A stretch of 64,000 nucleotides of DNA from Sulfolobus sp. S-194 (GTDB lineage: Archaea; Thermoproteota; Thermoprotei_A; Sulfolobales; Sulfolobaceae). How positions within the stretch are numbered: position 1 is the first letter of the stretch; each line of letters starts with the position of its first letter. The stretch spans positions 1,887,501 through 1,951,500 of the forward strand of contig NZ_CP035730.1 of NCBI RefSeq assembly GCF_012222305.1. The letters are read 5' to 3'. The notes beneath the pieces are model-generated. The model saw nothing but the letters and a program-made list of their open reading frames with translations, did no database searches and was not told the DNA's origin. Positions 17,346 to 27,797 of the stretch are shown one piece after another. A program made the translations under genes and the position numbers.

Positions 17346-18917
17346 ATGGTTGAAATAGAGAGAGCGTCGATAGTAAAATATTATAAAGATAGAGGGCAAG
17401 TAGAATTAACTAGTGTTTTCCCAGATGAGAAACTGTTATGGAACGCTGATATTCATCCAGTACCCGTGAAAGGTAGAAATTGGGGGGCCTTAACTTATTT
17501 CTGGATTTGGGTCTCAATGGCTTTCATTGTCCCTTCATGGACTTTAGCAAGTGTTGGTTTGGTTCTAGGTTTATCTGTTATTCAATCAATTTTTACAGTA
17601 TTTTTAGGGAATTTAATTGTTTTGATCCCAATGGTTATTCAATCTCACGGAGGAGCTAGATATGGTTTAGCGGAGCCACAGCTAACAAGAACTAGATGGG
17701 GTATTTACGGAGCCATTCTCCCTAGTTGGATTAGGGCTATAATAGGTGCTGGTTGGTGGGGAATTGAGAGTTATATTATTACTGAAGCAGCAACTGCAAT
17801 TTATACTATTCTAACTGGAAAAGTTAGCATTGTAGCATATACTGCAACCCACTATTCTAATTATCCATTTATATTAGCTATTGATTTCCCTACAGTATTT
17901 TGGGGAGTTTTTGCTGGAGTTATTTTAGCTCAGATTTTGGTATTTTACTTTTCTCCCATAAATAAAGGGCAGCCTGCTTTAAAATGGCTAGCAAGAATTG
18001 GTGGTCCAGTAATACTTTTAACTTACCTAGTTACGTGGATCTATTTCATGGATAGAGCGAATTGGTCTATTAACATTTTTTCTTTATCAGCTTCTTCCTC
18101 TACTTCAGTGTTATCTTTCTTAATATTCTTAAATGCGAATATTGCATTTTGGGCTACCATGGCACTTACAATGCCAGATTATACTAGGTTTGCTAAAAAT
18201 CAATTTTCTCAAACCATGGGTCAAATTCCCATGCCCCTTTTAATGCTATTTATTGCTATAATGTCTGTCATGACAACAGCAGCATCACTAAGGCTTTATG
18301 GAGAACCTATTTGGGATCCAATAATCCTAATTACACTTCATACAAGTTTTGCTATCCCATTACTTTTAGGAATAATTTTAGGAACTTTTCTTGTTAATGT
18401 TTACGCTAATGCTGTTGGTCCAGCTTACGACTTTGCTAATACCTTTCCTAAATATTTATCATGGTTTAGAGGATCTTTGATTTTAATAATAGTAGGCTTA
18501 GTGATAGGTGCATGGAGCTATTATGGTAATGCTTATAGTTACATACAAAACTGGTTATTAACTTATGGCGGTCTTTTAGGGAGTATTGAGGGTATAATTA
18601 TATTTGATTATGCAGTAATTAGAAGATTTAAGATTGACCTACCAGATGTGTTTTTAAGTAGAGGGAGATATAGATATTGGAAGGGAATTAATCCAGCTGC
18701 ATTAATAACTTTCATACTTATATCGTTGTTACTCTATCTTCAATATCCAGGTGAGAATATAATGTTAGATAACTCGTGGATTTTATCGTTCCTATTATCT
18801 GGGGCAATTTATGTTCCTCTAATGATATTTTGGGTTATTCCAAAATATCAACCATTCCTAAAAGGTTCTTTAAGAGAAGGATATATTTCAGAAGAATCTA
18901 GGAAAATCTTTAGTTAA
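17346..18917 (+). CDS. NCS1 family nucleobase/hydantoin/allantoin transporter
   Basis: 523 residues and about twelve membrane segments. The N-terminal region with WNADIHPVPVKGRNWGALTYFWIW and the later GARYGLAEPQLTRTRWG and ANAVGPAYDFANTFPKYLS are typical of NCS1 cation symporters for purines, pyrimidines, allantoin or hydantoins. The ATG at 17346 follows an in-frame TTG; ATG is the likely start. No purine or pyrimidine catabolic genes lie beside it, so the substrate is open. Confidence 0.88.
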   Translation: MVEIERASIVKYYKDRGQVELTSVFPDEKLLWNADIHPVPVKGRNWGALTYFWIWVSMAFIVPSWTLASVGLVLGLSVIQSIFTVFLGNLIVLIPMVIQSHGGARYGLAEPQLTRTRWGIYGAILPSWIRAIIGAGWWGIESYIITEAATAIYTILTGKVSIVAYTATHYSNYPFILAIDFPTVFWGVFAGVILAQILVFYFSPINKGQPALKWLARIGGPVILLTYLVTWIYFMDRANWSINIFSLSASSSTSVLSFLIFLNANIAFWATMALTMPDYTRFAKNQFSQTMGQIPMPLLMLFIAIMSVMTTAASLRLYGEPIWDPIILITLHTSFAIPLLLGIILGTFLVNVYANAVGPAYDFANTFPKYLSWFRGSLILIIVGLVIGAWSYYGNAYSYIQNWLLTYGGLLGSIEGIIIFDYAVIRRFKIDLPDVFLSRGRYRYWKGINPAALITFILISLLLYLQYPGENIMLDNSWILSFLLSGAIYVPLMIFWVIPKYQPFLKGSLREGYISEESRKIFS

Positions 18918-20203
18918 CAAGAAAATCTTTTTAATCCTTCTATTACTTGTAAGATACTAGGTCTTTTTCTATAATCGGGATATACTAAAGAAAGTAAATA
19001 TTTCTGGAATTTTGATGAAGTTAAGGAGTAGAGTTTTAGGTAATAATTTACATATTTCGAATAAACTGAGTTTACATCATTTGTGAACACTATTTCATCT
19101 GGATTGAAACCTCTCCTACCCCAGCTTAATGCAAGCAAGGAAGCACCAAGCGAAAATATATCCATTACTGGAATTGAAGGATAAGCCATATATTGTTCTG
19201 GCGGTGCATATTCTGAAGTTAGATGACTTGGTATTTCTCTTATTCTTTTTACTGAACCTAAATCTCCTAACTTTACTTTTATATTACAAATCTCTTCTGG
19301 GTTCATGACATCTTTTGGAAGTAAAAAGTTACTCGGTTTAACATCTAAGTGAACGTAGCCGGCAGTGTGAAGTGTTTTTAGTGCATATGCTATATCTAAA
19401 CCAATTTTTGCAACTATTTTCTCCCAATTAGAGGAGTAATTAAACCCTTTAGACAATAAAGAAAGTACTGATCCTCCAGCCATATATTCCATAATAATAG
19501 CTGGTGGCGATGAGAGGTATAGAAATATATCCCCTCTCATTATATCCTTTATATTTGTTAGGTCATTGTATACAGCATAAACGCGGACTAGGTATTCAGA
19601 TTTAGAAGTAATTTCAACTAAGTTGATCGCTTCTTTAGATAACTCTCTGAAGAGATTTAAACTAGAGACTGTTACTGATATACTAGTATTGTCTATTTTA
19701 GGTATTTTGATTGCATAATTAATTCCGTTTTTAACTCCTCTGAGTACAAAGGAATTTCCGCCTTCTCCTATAATCCCTACAATTTTGTATCCGTAAATTT
19801 CTTTCCCAAGCCAAGAGTTTGGAAAAGTTGGCAAGATCTTGTTTTTATATTTTTCATAAGTTTGTTGTAAATTAGTGGAGTGGAATAAGTCTTTTAGATA
19901 ATCACAAATCTCATATTCTGATAAACAATCAATAGGAACTAGCGAAGGTATTTTTATTACTACGTATGCTGTGGTAGGAGATGGGGTGTAAAAAGATAAA
20001 AGATAAGAATCTTGAGTTCTAGAAATAGAAAAAGTTTTATCATTGACTGAAGTTGAGGGGAATAAAGTCTTTTTCATTATAGGCTCTAGTGCAGGTCCAA
20101 GGAAGATAACCTCAATGGGAGAAATAACTAAGGGAATTTTCTTTTCAATAAATATTGTTGATAATGAAGAAAAATCCTTTTGTAGCTTGCTAAAAATTAT
20201 CAT
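18914..20203 (-). CDS. Eukaryotic-type Ser/Thr protein kinase
   Basis: 429 residues. After an N-terminal region of about 140 residues of unknown fold comes a complete Hanks-type kinase domain: glycine loop GIIGEGGNSFVLRG, catalytic Lys in YAIKIPK, catalytic loop HLDVKPSNFLL, DLG in place of DFG (KLGDLGSVKR), and APPEQY in the activation segment. It should be active. Its gene follows DUF973 and trpB2 on the same strand with short gaps, and its end overlaps that of the convergent permease by four bases. No membrane helix is seen, so it is cytoplasmic. Substrates are unknown. Confidence 0.92.
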   Translation of the reverse strand: MIIFSKLQKDFSSLSTIFIEKKIPLVISPIEVIFLGPALEPIMKKTLFPSTSVNDKTFSISRTQDSYLLSFYTPSPTTAYVVIKIPSLVPIDCLSEYEICDYLKDLFHSTNLQQTYEKYKNKILPTFPNSWLGKEIYGYKIVGIIGEGGNSFVLRGVKNGINYAIKIPKIDNTSISVTVSSLNLFRELSKEAINLVEITSKSEYLVRVYAVYNDLTNIKDIMRGDIFLYLSSPPAIIMEYMAGGSVLSLLSKGFNYSSNWEKIVAKIGLDIAYALKTLHTAGYVHLDVKPSNFLLPKDVMNPEEICNIKVKLGDLGSVKRIREIPSHLTSEYAPPEQYMAYPSIPVMDIFSLGASLLALSWGRRGFNPDEIVFTNDVNSVYSKYVNYYLKLYSLTSSKFQKYLLSLVYPDYRKRPSILQVIEGLKRFSC

Positions 20204-20218
20204 AAAATAAATCTTTCG

Positions 20219-21040
20219 TTAGGGGTTATATATTGCTTGTAGTGTTTCTGTGTAAGTCGAGTAGCCTGTTGCTATAACCAATGTCACTGTATATATTGCT
20301 GGGGTTAAAGAAATTGGTGTTCCGATATTAATCACAATGTTATTTATACCTATAGTAAGTGGAATTGAAAGTAATGCTGTATAACGTGTTCCTTCAATTT
20401 TTGCACTCACTATTGTACCAATAATTTTAGAATCAAGTGTTAGGTAAATATATCCGTTAGCTCTAATCGTTCCTAGTCCAATTTCTTCTACTTGTCTATT
20501 ACCAGAAGTAATAGTTAACTGTTTATTCCTAATTCTATTTAATCCTATTGCTGTTATTATAAAGCCTATAATCGAGATTACCGGAAAAATGTTAAGAACT
20601 GCACCATGTTTTATCAAGTCTTCGTTGTAAGTACTAGCGATTTTATCGAGTCCTCCTCTAATTAACGCAAACCCTATAATAAAAAGTATGATGGAGATAA
20701 TTGCGAATATAGGGATAAACACTGAAGCTATGATAACTAACAAAGAGCCAGTATCTGCACTACTCTTATAAGCAGTTAAATTTCTGAAGCCGGAATAAAG
20801 AAAGATACCACTAATTAAGCCTAATATTAAGGCTAAAATTTGGAGAAATAAAGAGGCAAATAAACCACTCAGAGAAGTCAAGTTACCAGTAGTAGTAAGA
20901 GCTTGTAGAAGTGCTGTAGTTTCAATTATTATTGAGGAAAAATAAACAATTTCTGTTACTGTAAGCAATATAAAAGCATTCCTTAGTTTAGAAAACTCTC
21001 TGGTCTCATTAGCTATCATAAAAATTAGTTTAGCATTCAT
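20219..21040 (-). CDS. DUF973 family membrane protein
   Basis: 273 residues with five or six membrane segments in the first 170, then a soluble beta-rich region of about 90 residues without Cys. The pattern matches DUF973, a Sulfolobales family of unknown function. It lies between trpB2 (4-base gap) and the protein kinase (15-base gap), so the three are probably cotranscribed; a kinase-membrane protein partnership is possible. Confidence 0.7.
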   Translation of the reverse strand: MNAKLIFMIANETREFSKLRNAFILLTVTEIVYFSSIIIETTALLQALTTTGNLTSLSGLFASLFLQILALILGLISGIFLYSGFRNLTAYKSSADTGSLLVIIASVFIPIFAIISIILFIIGFALIRGGLDKIASTYNEDLIKHGAVLNIFPVISIIGFIITAIGLNRIRNKQLTITSGNRQVEEIGLGTIRANGYIYLTLDSKIIGTIVSAKIEGTRYTALLSIPLTIGINNIVINIGTPISLTPAIYTVTLVIATGYSTYTETLQAIYNP

Positions 21041-21044
21041 GTAT

Positions 21045-22352
<1,308 letters not shown>

Positions 22353-22383
22353 TCATTTCTCTTTATTAGCGTTTTCTAAATTC

Positions 22384-22389
22384 TTTTAT
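22384..22389 (+). promoter_or_regulatory. TATA box of the coiled-coil protein gene
   Basis: tttata is positioned so that transcription would start at or just before the ATG at 22415. Confidence 0.4.
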
Positions 22390-22414
22390 ATTGCCTTTAA
22401 TAGTAATTTCATTG

Positions 22415-22711
22415 ATGGAAGACTTTATTGATAAGTTAAGCAATGTATTAGTGAAACTTTATAAAGGTGAACCTTTAACAGAAGAAGAAAGGACTTATGC
22501 TATCGCTATATTTGAAACTGTAGCCAAATATCTTAAAACCTGGAATGATTTAACTAAAAAGATAGAGGAGCTAAAGAAGAAAGTAGAAATACAAGAAGAG
22601 GAGATAAATAGAATGATCGAATATGAGAGAGAATTGAAAAAGAAATTACAGATTACTGAGAATAAATTAGCAATTTTAGAAAAGAATGTTTTTCTACTAC
22701 CTAAAAATTAG
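22415..22711 (+). CDS. Small coiled-coil protein
   Basis: 98 residues from ATG 22415, mostly helical: a short acidic N-terminal helix, then a coiled coil from about residue 45 to 90 rich in Lys and Glu heptads. The family is not recognised. A TATA-like tttata at 22384-22389 lies 26-28 bases before the ATG, so the message is probably leaderless and the upstream TTG at 22391 is not the start. It is divergent from trpB2. Confidence 0.55.
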   Translation: MEDFIDKLSNVLVKLYKGEPLTEEERTYAIAIFETVAKYLKTWNDLTKKIEELKKKVEIQEEEINRMIEYERELKKKLQITENKLAILEKNVFLLPKN

Positions 22712-23447
22712 GCTTTTTATAGAGGAATCGAATTCTTTTCATATTGATAGAAATCTTTTATATCTGTTTATAACAAAAATTTTCTTGGTAAAGAATTATA
22801 AAAGAGCTATTCTTCTCTTTCATTAGGCTCTCTTCTCTTAACTATGGCTTTATAATTACAAAATTGTTACTAAAGTAAAATAAAGAATTTTAGACTTAGT
22901 CTTTTAGTAAGAATATATGTTATACAGCAAATAAAAATAATCATCTATTTAATATCGACTAAAACGAGTAGCTCATAAATGAAAAAAGGAAATAACTAAA
23001 CCAGGCTCAATTAATGAATCTATTAGTGCATGAGATATAATGCACGGTACAATACTTTTACCTGAATTAAATACGTATGCTAGGCCTAATCCTAGCAAAA
23101 AAGTACCTAAGATACCTCCAAGTCCCCATGTTATATGGTAAACTCCAAATAGAGAGGCTGAAAGAAGGGATGATTTTAGTGTACCATAGGTTCTTGATTG
23201 AGTAATTATAAATCCTCTGAAGACTACTTCTTCAGAAAAACCTGCAATAATTGCTGTGGTAATGGCTATATATTTTAGGAAGTTAATTTCAAAAGCATAT
23301 TGTAGCACTTGTGGGATTTGTAGTTCAATAAAGGAATAAATTGTTGCTATGAGTATGGCTAAGATTATTGAGGTTATAGAAGTAGGTTTGTGAAATCCTA
23401 AATCTGCTAAAGTTATTCCTAATCGCCTTATTAAAAATAAAAAGATT

Positions 23448-23455
23448 AATATTCC
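23448..23455. repeat. 8-bp target-site duplication, left copy (aatattcc)
   Basis: It is identical to 24180-24187 and borders the IS6-type element. Confidence 0.92.
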
Positions 23456-24179
23456 GTGTGTGTCCAACAATTTTATTCACCTTGTTGTAATAGGTTGTAT
23501 AAAGTAAAGAACGTCTTAATCCACCTCATTATGGATTCCTTGCTTGCATTATAAGGGAAGTGTTTATCCATGCTTGCAAGCCTCAACTTGAGGCTCCTAA
23601 AAACATGTTCAACCAAATTCCTCTTTCCGAAAGTAACGTGCTCGTGGTTTACCCCCAGTGCTGATAATATTTTATACCAAGGGCCACCATCGTGCAGAAC
23701 CTCTCTAGTCTCTTTTAATTTAATCCCACCACCCTCTAAGAGGAGTATTAAGTCTAAACCGCTCCTCGTTTCTGAAAGCCTAACTGCTACAACCCTACCC
23801 GTGTTCAAGTCCCTAACAACCCATAACCAGTAAATTCTTCCTTTAACAACCCTTACCCCGGTCTCATCTACGGCATAAGAACCGCTTCGTGAAAGCGGTA
23901 GTGAATAATTTGCCAACTTCCTCCAGTAGTAAAGTAATGTACTCCTAGGAATGTGAAATAAAGCCTCAACCCTCCTTAGGGAGAGGCCCAAATAATAGGC
24001 TGACAATGCATTAGCAAGGGAATTAAAACTGTGAAAACGGGGAGAAAGGTTTAAAGACGAAAAAACATAAGGGCGGTGAGGGACCTTAACTTACTCTTGC
24101 TAACCATATTCCCTCAATAATACAACCTCACCGCCCTACTAAAATTTTATACAAAAAACAAAAATAATTGGACACACAC
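23456..24179 (-). mobile_element. IS6-family insertion sequence (ISC735/ISC774-like), complete
   Basis: 724 bp with perfect 12-bp terminal inverted repeats gtgtgtgtccaa at 23456-23467 and 24168-24179. It is flanked by a perfect 8-bp target duplication, aatattcc, at 23448-23455 and 24180-24187. IS6 elements make 8-bp duplications. The element lies within the CPBP protease gene and carries one transposase gene. Confidence 0.93.
23473..24006 (-). CDS. IS6-family DDE transposase
   Basis: 177 residues from a TTG codon. The DDE motifs are VDETGVRV (first Asp), LHDGGPWY (second Asp) and KRNLVEHVFRSLKLR (Glu). An upstream helix-turn-helix (LRRVEALFHIPRSTLLYYW) is present. The same frame continues about 80 bases further upstream (to about 24090) with plausible protein sequence (NLSPRFHSFNSLANAL) but no ATG, GTG or TTG, so the native N-terminus may need an unusual start or a frameshift from the ATG-led frame at about 24105. 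Confidence 0.85.
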   Translation of the reverse strand: MSAYYLGLSLRRVEALFHIPRSTLLYYWRKLANYSLPLSRSGSYAVDETGVRVVKGRIYWLWVVRDLNTGRVVAVRLSETRSGLDLILLLEGGGIKLKETREVLHDGGPWYKILSALGVNHEHVTFGKRNLVEHVFRSLKLRLASMDKHFPYNASKESIMRWIKTFFTLYNLLQQGE

Positions 24180-24187
24180 AATATTCC
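24180..24187. repeat. 8-bp target-site duplication, right copy (aatattcc)
   Basis: It is the second copy of the duplication made by the IS6-type insertion. Confidence 0.92.
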
Positions 24188-24435
24188 GACAAGTTCACTT
24201 ATACTTATTGTTACTAGAAAAAATTCTATTCTAGAAGTACTTCCCATCACTAACGGATACATTACAAACATAATCCCTATAACTACAAGAAAAAAGACGG
24301 ATACATATTTTATAATTGAAATAATATTCATAAGTATTGTTTAACTTAGGCTTTATAAAATTTACCATGGGAACTGAGAGTGTGGCGTTCAGTAATAAAC
24401 CTTTCGGTCAAACTTCAAGCATAGTACTAGCTAAC

Positions 24436-24470
24436 ATTGCCACGTGGGTCCTTTCAACCCACGTGGCAAT
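24436..24470. ncRNA. Perfect hairpin in the 3' end of the IS110 element
   Basis: Two 14-bp arms, attgccacgtgggt and acccacgtggcaat, with a 7-base loop. The second copy has the same hairpin at 60116-60150 with two changes in the stem. It may be part of the element's guide RNA or a transcription terminator. Confidence 0.45.
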
Positions 24471-24489
24471 CAAGGGGAAGGTTCTTTAA

Positions 24490-25540
24490 TCACTTGGCCT
24501 CATAAGGCTTATTATTATACCAAACACTCCAAACAACCCTAGCCAACTTTCTAGCCAAAGCAGTGAATAACTTCTTACCCTTAAACCTATCCTTATGAGA
24601 CTCATAAAACCTCAACAAGGTTAGATTCCTAGAATAATTCACCTCAACCAAAAACAAACTACGCAAATACTTACTACCCCTCTTAGAAATTCCTTTACTT
24701 ATTACAGCCCCACCACTCCTCTCAACACCACAATAAGCAACAAAAGACTCTGGTTTAGGAAAACGCTTAACCAACAATACCAATAATAACCCCAGCTGCA
24801 AGCCTCCCAACACCTGGTATCGTTAATAGGACGTGGTCTTGAGGAACTTGCCCTTCAATCATCCTCCTAACCTCCTTCAACCTCTCTTGAATCTCAAGGA
24901 GGTTTTTAGCCAAGATTTTGATCTCCTCAAGCACTATTGGCGTGTATTCAAGTTGGTAGAGCTCTTCTCGTGTAAAATCTCCTTTCGCAAGTCTTTCCAA
25001 CCTATCCTTGTTTACCTTATCGTTATCACTTACTAAGAATAATGCCCTCTTTAACCTATTCTTGTATTTCGTCTCTATGTCCTTTAGGAAGAGGTAGAGT
25101 GTTACCAGTTCTCTTAAGGGGTTATACTCATATTCCTTTGCCTTATCAACCATGTTTTCTAATTTTTCAGCATCGTAAAAATCTGTTTTCTTTCCCCTAA
25201 ACTCCTTTTCCCTCGATAACACGTTTGGAGGAACTTGTAGTACTCTTACACCCTTCTCCTTGAAGTATTGACTAGGTCTTATTGAGTAAACTCCAGTTGG
25301 CTCTAGGACTATTGTGCAAGGTTTCATCTTGAGGATTTCCTCATAACCCTTCTTACTGTTCTCGTATCTTCTCACCCTCCCCCTACTTGTAATTAAATGG
25401 TCCTTTGATACATCTATCCCTATTACCCCTACCTCTTTATCACACCTATATGCGTGAATTTTATCACAATGTTCAGTCCGATGGTAGGGGTTTGTCACGC
25501 CACACTCTAAAGACTGTGCTTCAGATATTGCCTCGACCAT
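24490..25540 (-). CDS. IS110-family DEDD transposase, read in two overlapping frames (+1 shift)
   Basis: The N-terminal frame (24767-25540) holds the RuvC-like DEDD residues: GIDVSKDH (Asp), LEPTGVY (Glu) and KTDFYDAEKL (two Asp). The C-terminal frame (24490-24813) holds the transposase-20 domain with KRFPKPESFVAYCGVE and the catalytic-serine region SKRGSKYLRS. They are joined by a +1 shift near 24767, where the first frame ends GIVG-stop (ggt taa) and the second continues LVKRFPKP. The decayed copy at 59 kb has the same stop and shift, so this is either an inherited defect or a programmed frameshift. The protein would otherwise be full length, about 350 residues. Confidence 0.8.
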
Positions 25541-25551
25541 GTTTCCTCAGC

Positions 25552-25574
25552 CGAGGAGAGTATTACTCTCCTCG
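25552..25574. repeat. Palindrome in the 5' end of the IS110 element
   Basis: Arms of 11 bp, cgaggagagta and tactctcctcg, around one base. The copy at about 59038-59060 keeps a similar palindrome. In IS110 proper the guide RNA is made upstream of the transposase, so this region is a candidate. Confidence 0.5.
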
Positions 25575-25595
25575 ACTAATAAACCTATATAGGAC

Positions 25596-26230
25596 ATAGT
25601 GTCGTCATTAAGCTACAAATTCAGGGATTAGCCTTCTCTCCCATAAGACTGGCGCTATGGAGTACTTCATCATGTTTATGCTCCTATTTACAGCCTTCGT
25701 TGCCCTCTTAAACCTAACAAGCCTATCCCTTAATGAGGAGTGCAAGGACTCATTGGGGTTAACTGGCGAGACAACAGTGTGGTCCCTCAACCAGAAGTAC
25801 AAGTTATAATCATCACTAACCCACCTACCATCATCTGGCACATAACGCTTAACCTCACTAAAAGCCCTCTCATCCCTATCACCAACAGAGTAGACTAAGT
25901 AAAAACCAAGACTAGTGTAAACAAACTGTAAAAACCCACTTATAAAAAGCCTTAATATTCTTGTACAAGCAAGTCCACATCTCATCAACAATCTTAGTAA
26001 CAACTTTACCTTCAACAAGCCCCTTAGCCTTACCCCACAACAAGCTTCTCATACCTCCCCTTACCATACCTCTTAACCTAAGAAAACACAGTACCCAAGG
26101 GGACATTCAAAACCCTAGAAATAGCCCCTATCAACAACCTTATAACCACTCATACCAAAACCAACCTTATTATCGGGAAAGTTGGTCAACTCAACCTGAA
26201 TTGCGTGAAGAATCATGGTTGGGGAGGAAA
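25596..26230 (-). pseudogene. IS1-family transposase remnant with intact right end
   Basis: The C-terminal piece (25608-26018) includes NPNESLHSSLRDRLVRFKRAT, the characteristic IS1 InsB ending. A second frame (25912-26106) holds the IS1 phrase VDEMWTCLYKN before a frameshift. Upstream coding is broken by stops, and no left end was found near 26.2-26.5 kb. The outer end at 25596, atagtgtcgtcattaagcta, is identical to the ends of the MITEs in this window, so this element is their likely parent. Confidence 0.75.
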
Positions 26231-26519
26231 TAGCGTACAAAACCTTGAAGCTAAAGAAACTCTTACCTCAAAGCTTCGTTTTCCCCAACTTTTTAAGCTC
26301 TGATAAATCCTTTATATGAAATCTAGAATTAAAAATATAAGAAGGCATAAGAAAGATAATAGAAAGTCTATAAAAGTACGACCCCTAAATCAAGGTTATC
26401 TTACTGACACACTTTTTTACACAGCCACAGTTATGTTAAGCCTTTTTCTCTTTCATAAATAATTGAACGCATTTATATTGTGTGTTAGCTTTTTATATGT
26501 GGGAATAATAGTGGAATTT

Positions 26520-26774
26520 ATGAAAAAAGAGTATTTACTTAGCGTAGACGAGAAAGGGAGAATAGTGATCCCTAAAGAGGTGAGGGAAGGGTTAAATATC
26601 ACCGGTAAAGTAAGGCTCGTAGTTGAAGACGACAAAATAGAACTCCTACCTTATACAAAAAAGAATTATAGGGGATTATTTAAAGCCAGTTTGAAGTCAA
26701 AGGACGTAGACGAGATATTGAGGGAAGCTTTAGAAGAGAGGAGTAAAAAGTGGTTAAGAGGTATTTCGACGTAA
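26520..26774 (+). CDS. vapB: VapB-type antitoxin (AbrB/SpoVT fold)
   Basis: 84 residues from ATG 26520. The N-terminal AbrB-type DNA-binding fold reads LSVDEKGRIVIPKEVREGLNI; a helical C-terminus of about 35 residues binds the toxin. It overlaps the vapC start by 25 bases. VapB represses its own operon and neutralises VapC. Confidence 0.88.
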   Translation: MKKEYLLSVDEKGRIVIPKEVREGLNITGKVRLVVEDDKIELLPYTKKNYRGLFKASLKSKDVDEILREALEERSKKWLRGIST

Positions 26775-27133
26775 ACGTGTTCGTGTACTACTTAATTGAC
26801 GACCAAGAGTTCGGTGATAGGGCGGAATACTGGATAAATAATACTGATGAGATTTACACTTCTGAAATTACGTTCTTTCAACTCATCGTAATCCTCAAAT
26901 ATTTAACGAGAGAAGATGAAAAGGAAATTGTGAGAAAGCTATCCGAGGCGTTTGAAGGACTAAATGTTAAGTTCGTACACTTGGAACCTTATGAATTAAA
27001 AGAGGTATATAAAACGGCTAGTAAGAACGATCTGGACTTTGAAGATGCAATACATTACTACTGTTCACGTAAGATTAACGCTGAAATGATAAGTAATGAC
27101 TCAGATTTAAAGAAGCTAGGAGCTAAATTTTAA
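26750..27133 (+). CDS. vapC: VapC-type PIN-domain toxin ribonuclease
   Basis: 127 residues from a GTG (VKRYFDVNVFVYYL). The PIN acidic residues are visible: Asp in YFDVN, Glu in TSEITFFQL, Asp in DLDFEDAIHYY and Asp in SNDSDLKKLG. It should cleave RNA. It is translated together with the antitoxin gene through the overlap. Confidence 0.88.
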   Translation: MVKRYFDVNVFVYYLIDDQEFGDRAEYWINNTDEIYTSEITFFQLIVILKYLTREDEKEIVRKLSEAFEGLNVKFVHLEPYELKEVYKTASKNDLDFEDAIHYYCSRKINAEMISNDSDLKKLGAKF

Positions 27134-27336
27134 CCCTAGGCACAAATTATTAGCTTATTAATTTGGATAACTTTTTGCTTAGAACTTTCTTATTCTTCTA
27201 ATATATTGAATTTTTATCGCATAAAGAAAATGATTCTTAGCCCATCTAAAGACGCTGAATATGCGTATTTGTTTTAGAATAAAGTGTTTACTCATGGTGT
27301 AACTTCTCTGCTTGTTATCTTATGATAAACTTGGTC

Positions 27337-27797
27337 TTAAATCAAGTATTTGCTTGCATCTTCTAACATTTCCTTTACTGCATTTACGTAAGACGTAATG
27401 TCATTAATTCCCAGTTTTGCCTCATAAAAGCCCCAAACGTGTAATAAGTAAGCACTACCCCAACCTTTGATAATCTTATCACCTAACTTAAAGGAAAGTG
27501 TATTTGCAGCTTTACTGAGTAAGTAAATGTACCATCTACCTTCCTTTAACGCTACTTGATACTCTTGGGTATTAAATTTCTCGGCTAATGTTTTCACAAC
27601 TTCTTCAGCTACCTTATAAGCCTTCTCTGAAGCTTGAACGGCATCTCCTTTCTTCACATACTCCTCTACCTCGTTCATATATTTCTTAGCCAATTCAATC
27701 CTTATTCTTACGCTTTCGAGGGATCTTCTGTAGCTAAGATTATCAAGTCTTCAACATCAATTCCTTTCTCCTCAGCTTTCTTTATTAGTTCCTCCAC
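27337..27797 (-). pseudogene. PaREP1-family gene with a frameshift
   Basis: The N-terminal part from GTG 27797 reads EELIKKAEEKGIDVEDLIIL...EDPS; the C-terminal part from about 27717 reads ESVRIRIELAKKYMNEVEEYV and continues to the stop at 27337. A one-base loss near 27717-27724 breaks the frame. PaREP1 proteins are small helical proteins, common and repetitive in crenarchaea, of unknown function. The C-terminal 118 residues remain open from an internal ATG and could still be made. Confidence 0.7.

Larger units (their letters stand above)
22973..24331 (-). pseudogene. CPBP (CAAX/Abi) intramembrane protease gene split by an IS6-type element
   Basis: The C-terminal part (22973-23455) has the CPBP motifs EEVVFRG, FGVYH and ISHALIDS, which form the active site of membrane metalloproteases that process prenylated or other membrane proteins. 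The N-terminal part (24180-24331) codes 50 residues with a membrane helix. Removing the IS at 23456-24179 together with one copy of the 8-bp duplication restores a single frame (GI|LIFLF) of about 210 residues, the usual family size. The 22973-23470 part could still be translated from a codon within the IS end, but it would lack the first helices. All active-site residues are intact, so the insertion is recent. Confidence 0.85.
24378..25590 (-). mobile_element. IS110-family element, copy 1
   Basis: The transposase lies between a 3' non-coding end with a perfect hairpin (24436-24470) and a 5' end with a palindrome (25552-25574). A second, decayed copy at about 59025-60207 matches it over the full length. 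On the 3' side the similarity ends at gagtgtggcgt (24378-24388), whose inverted copy acgccacactc lies at 25497-25507. On the 5' side both copies reach cctatatagg and abut the end repeat of the MITE/IS1 family. IS110 elements make a structured non-coding (bridge/seek) RNA from one end. Confidence 0.8.
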
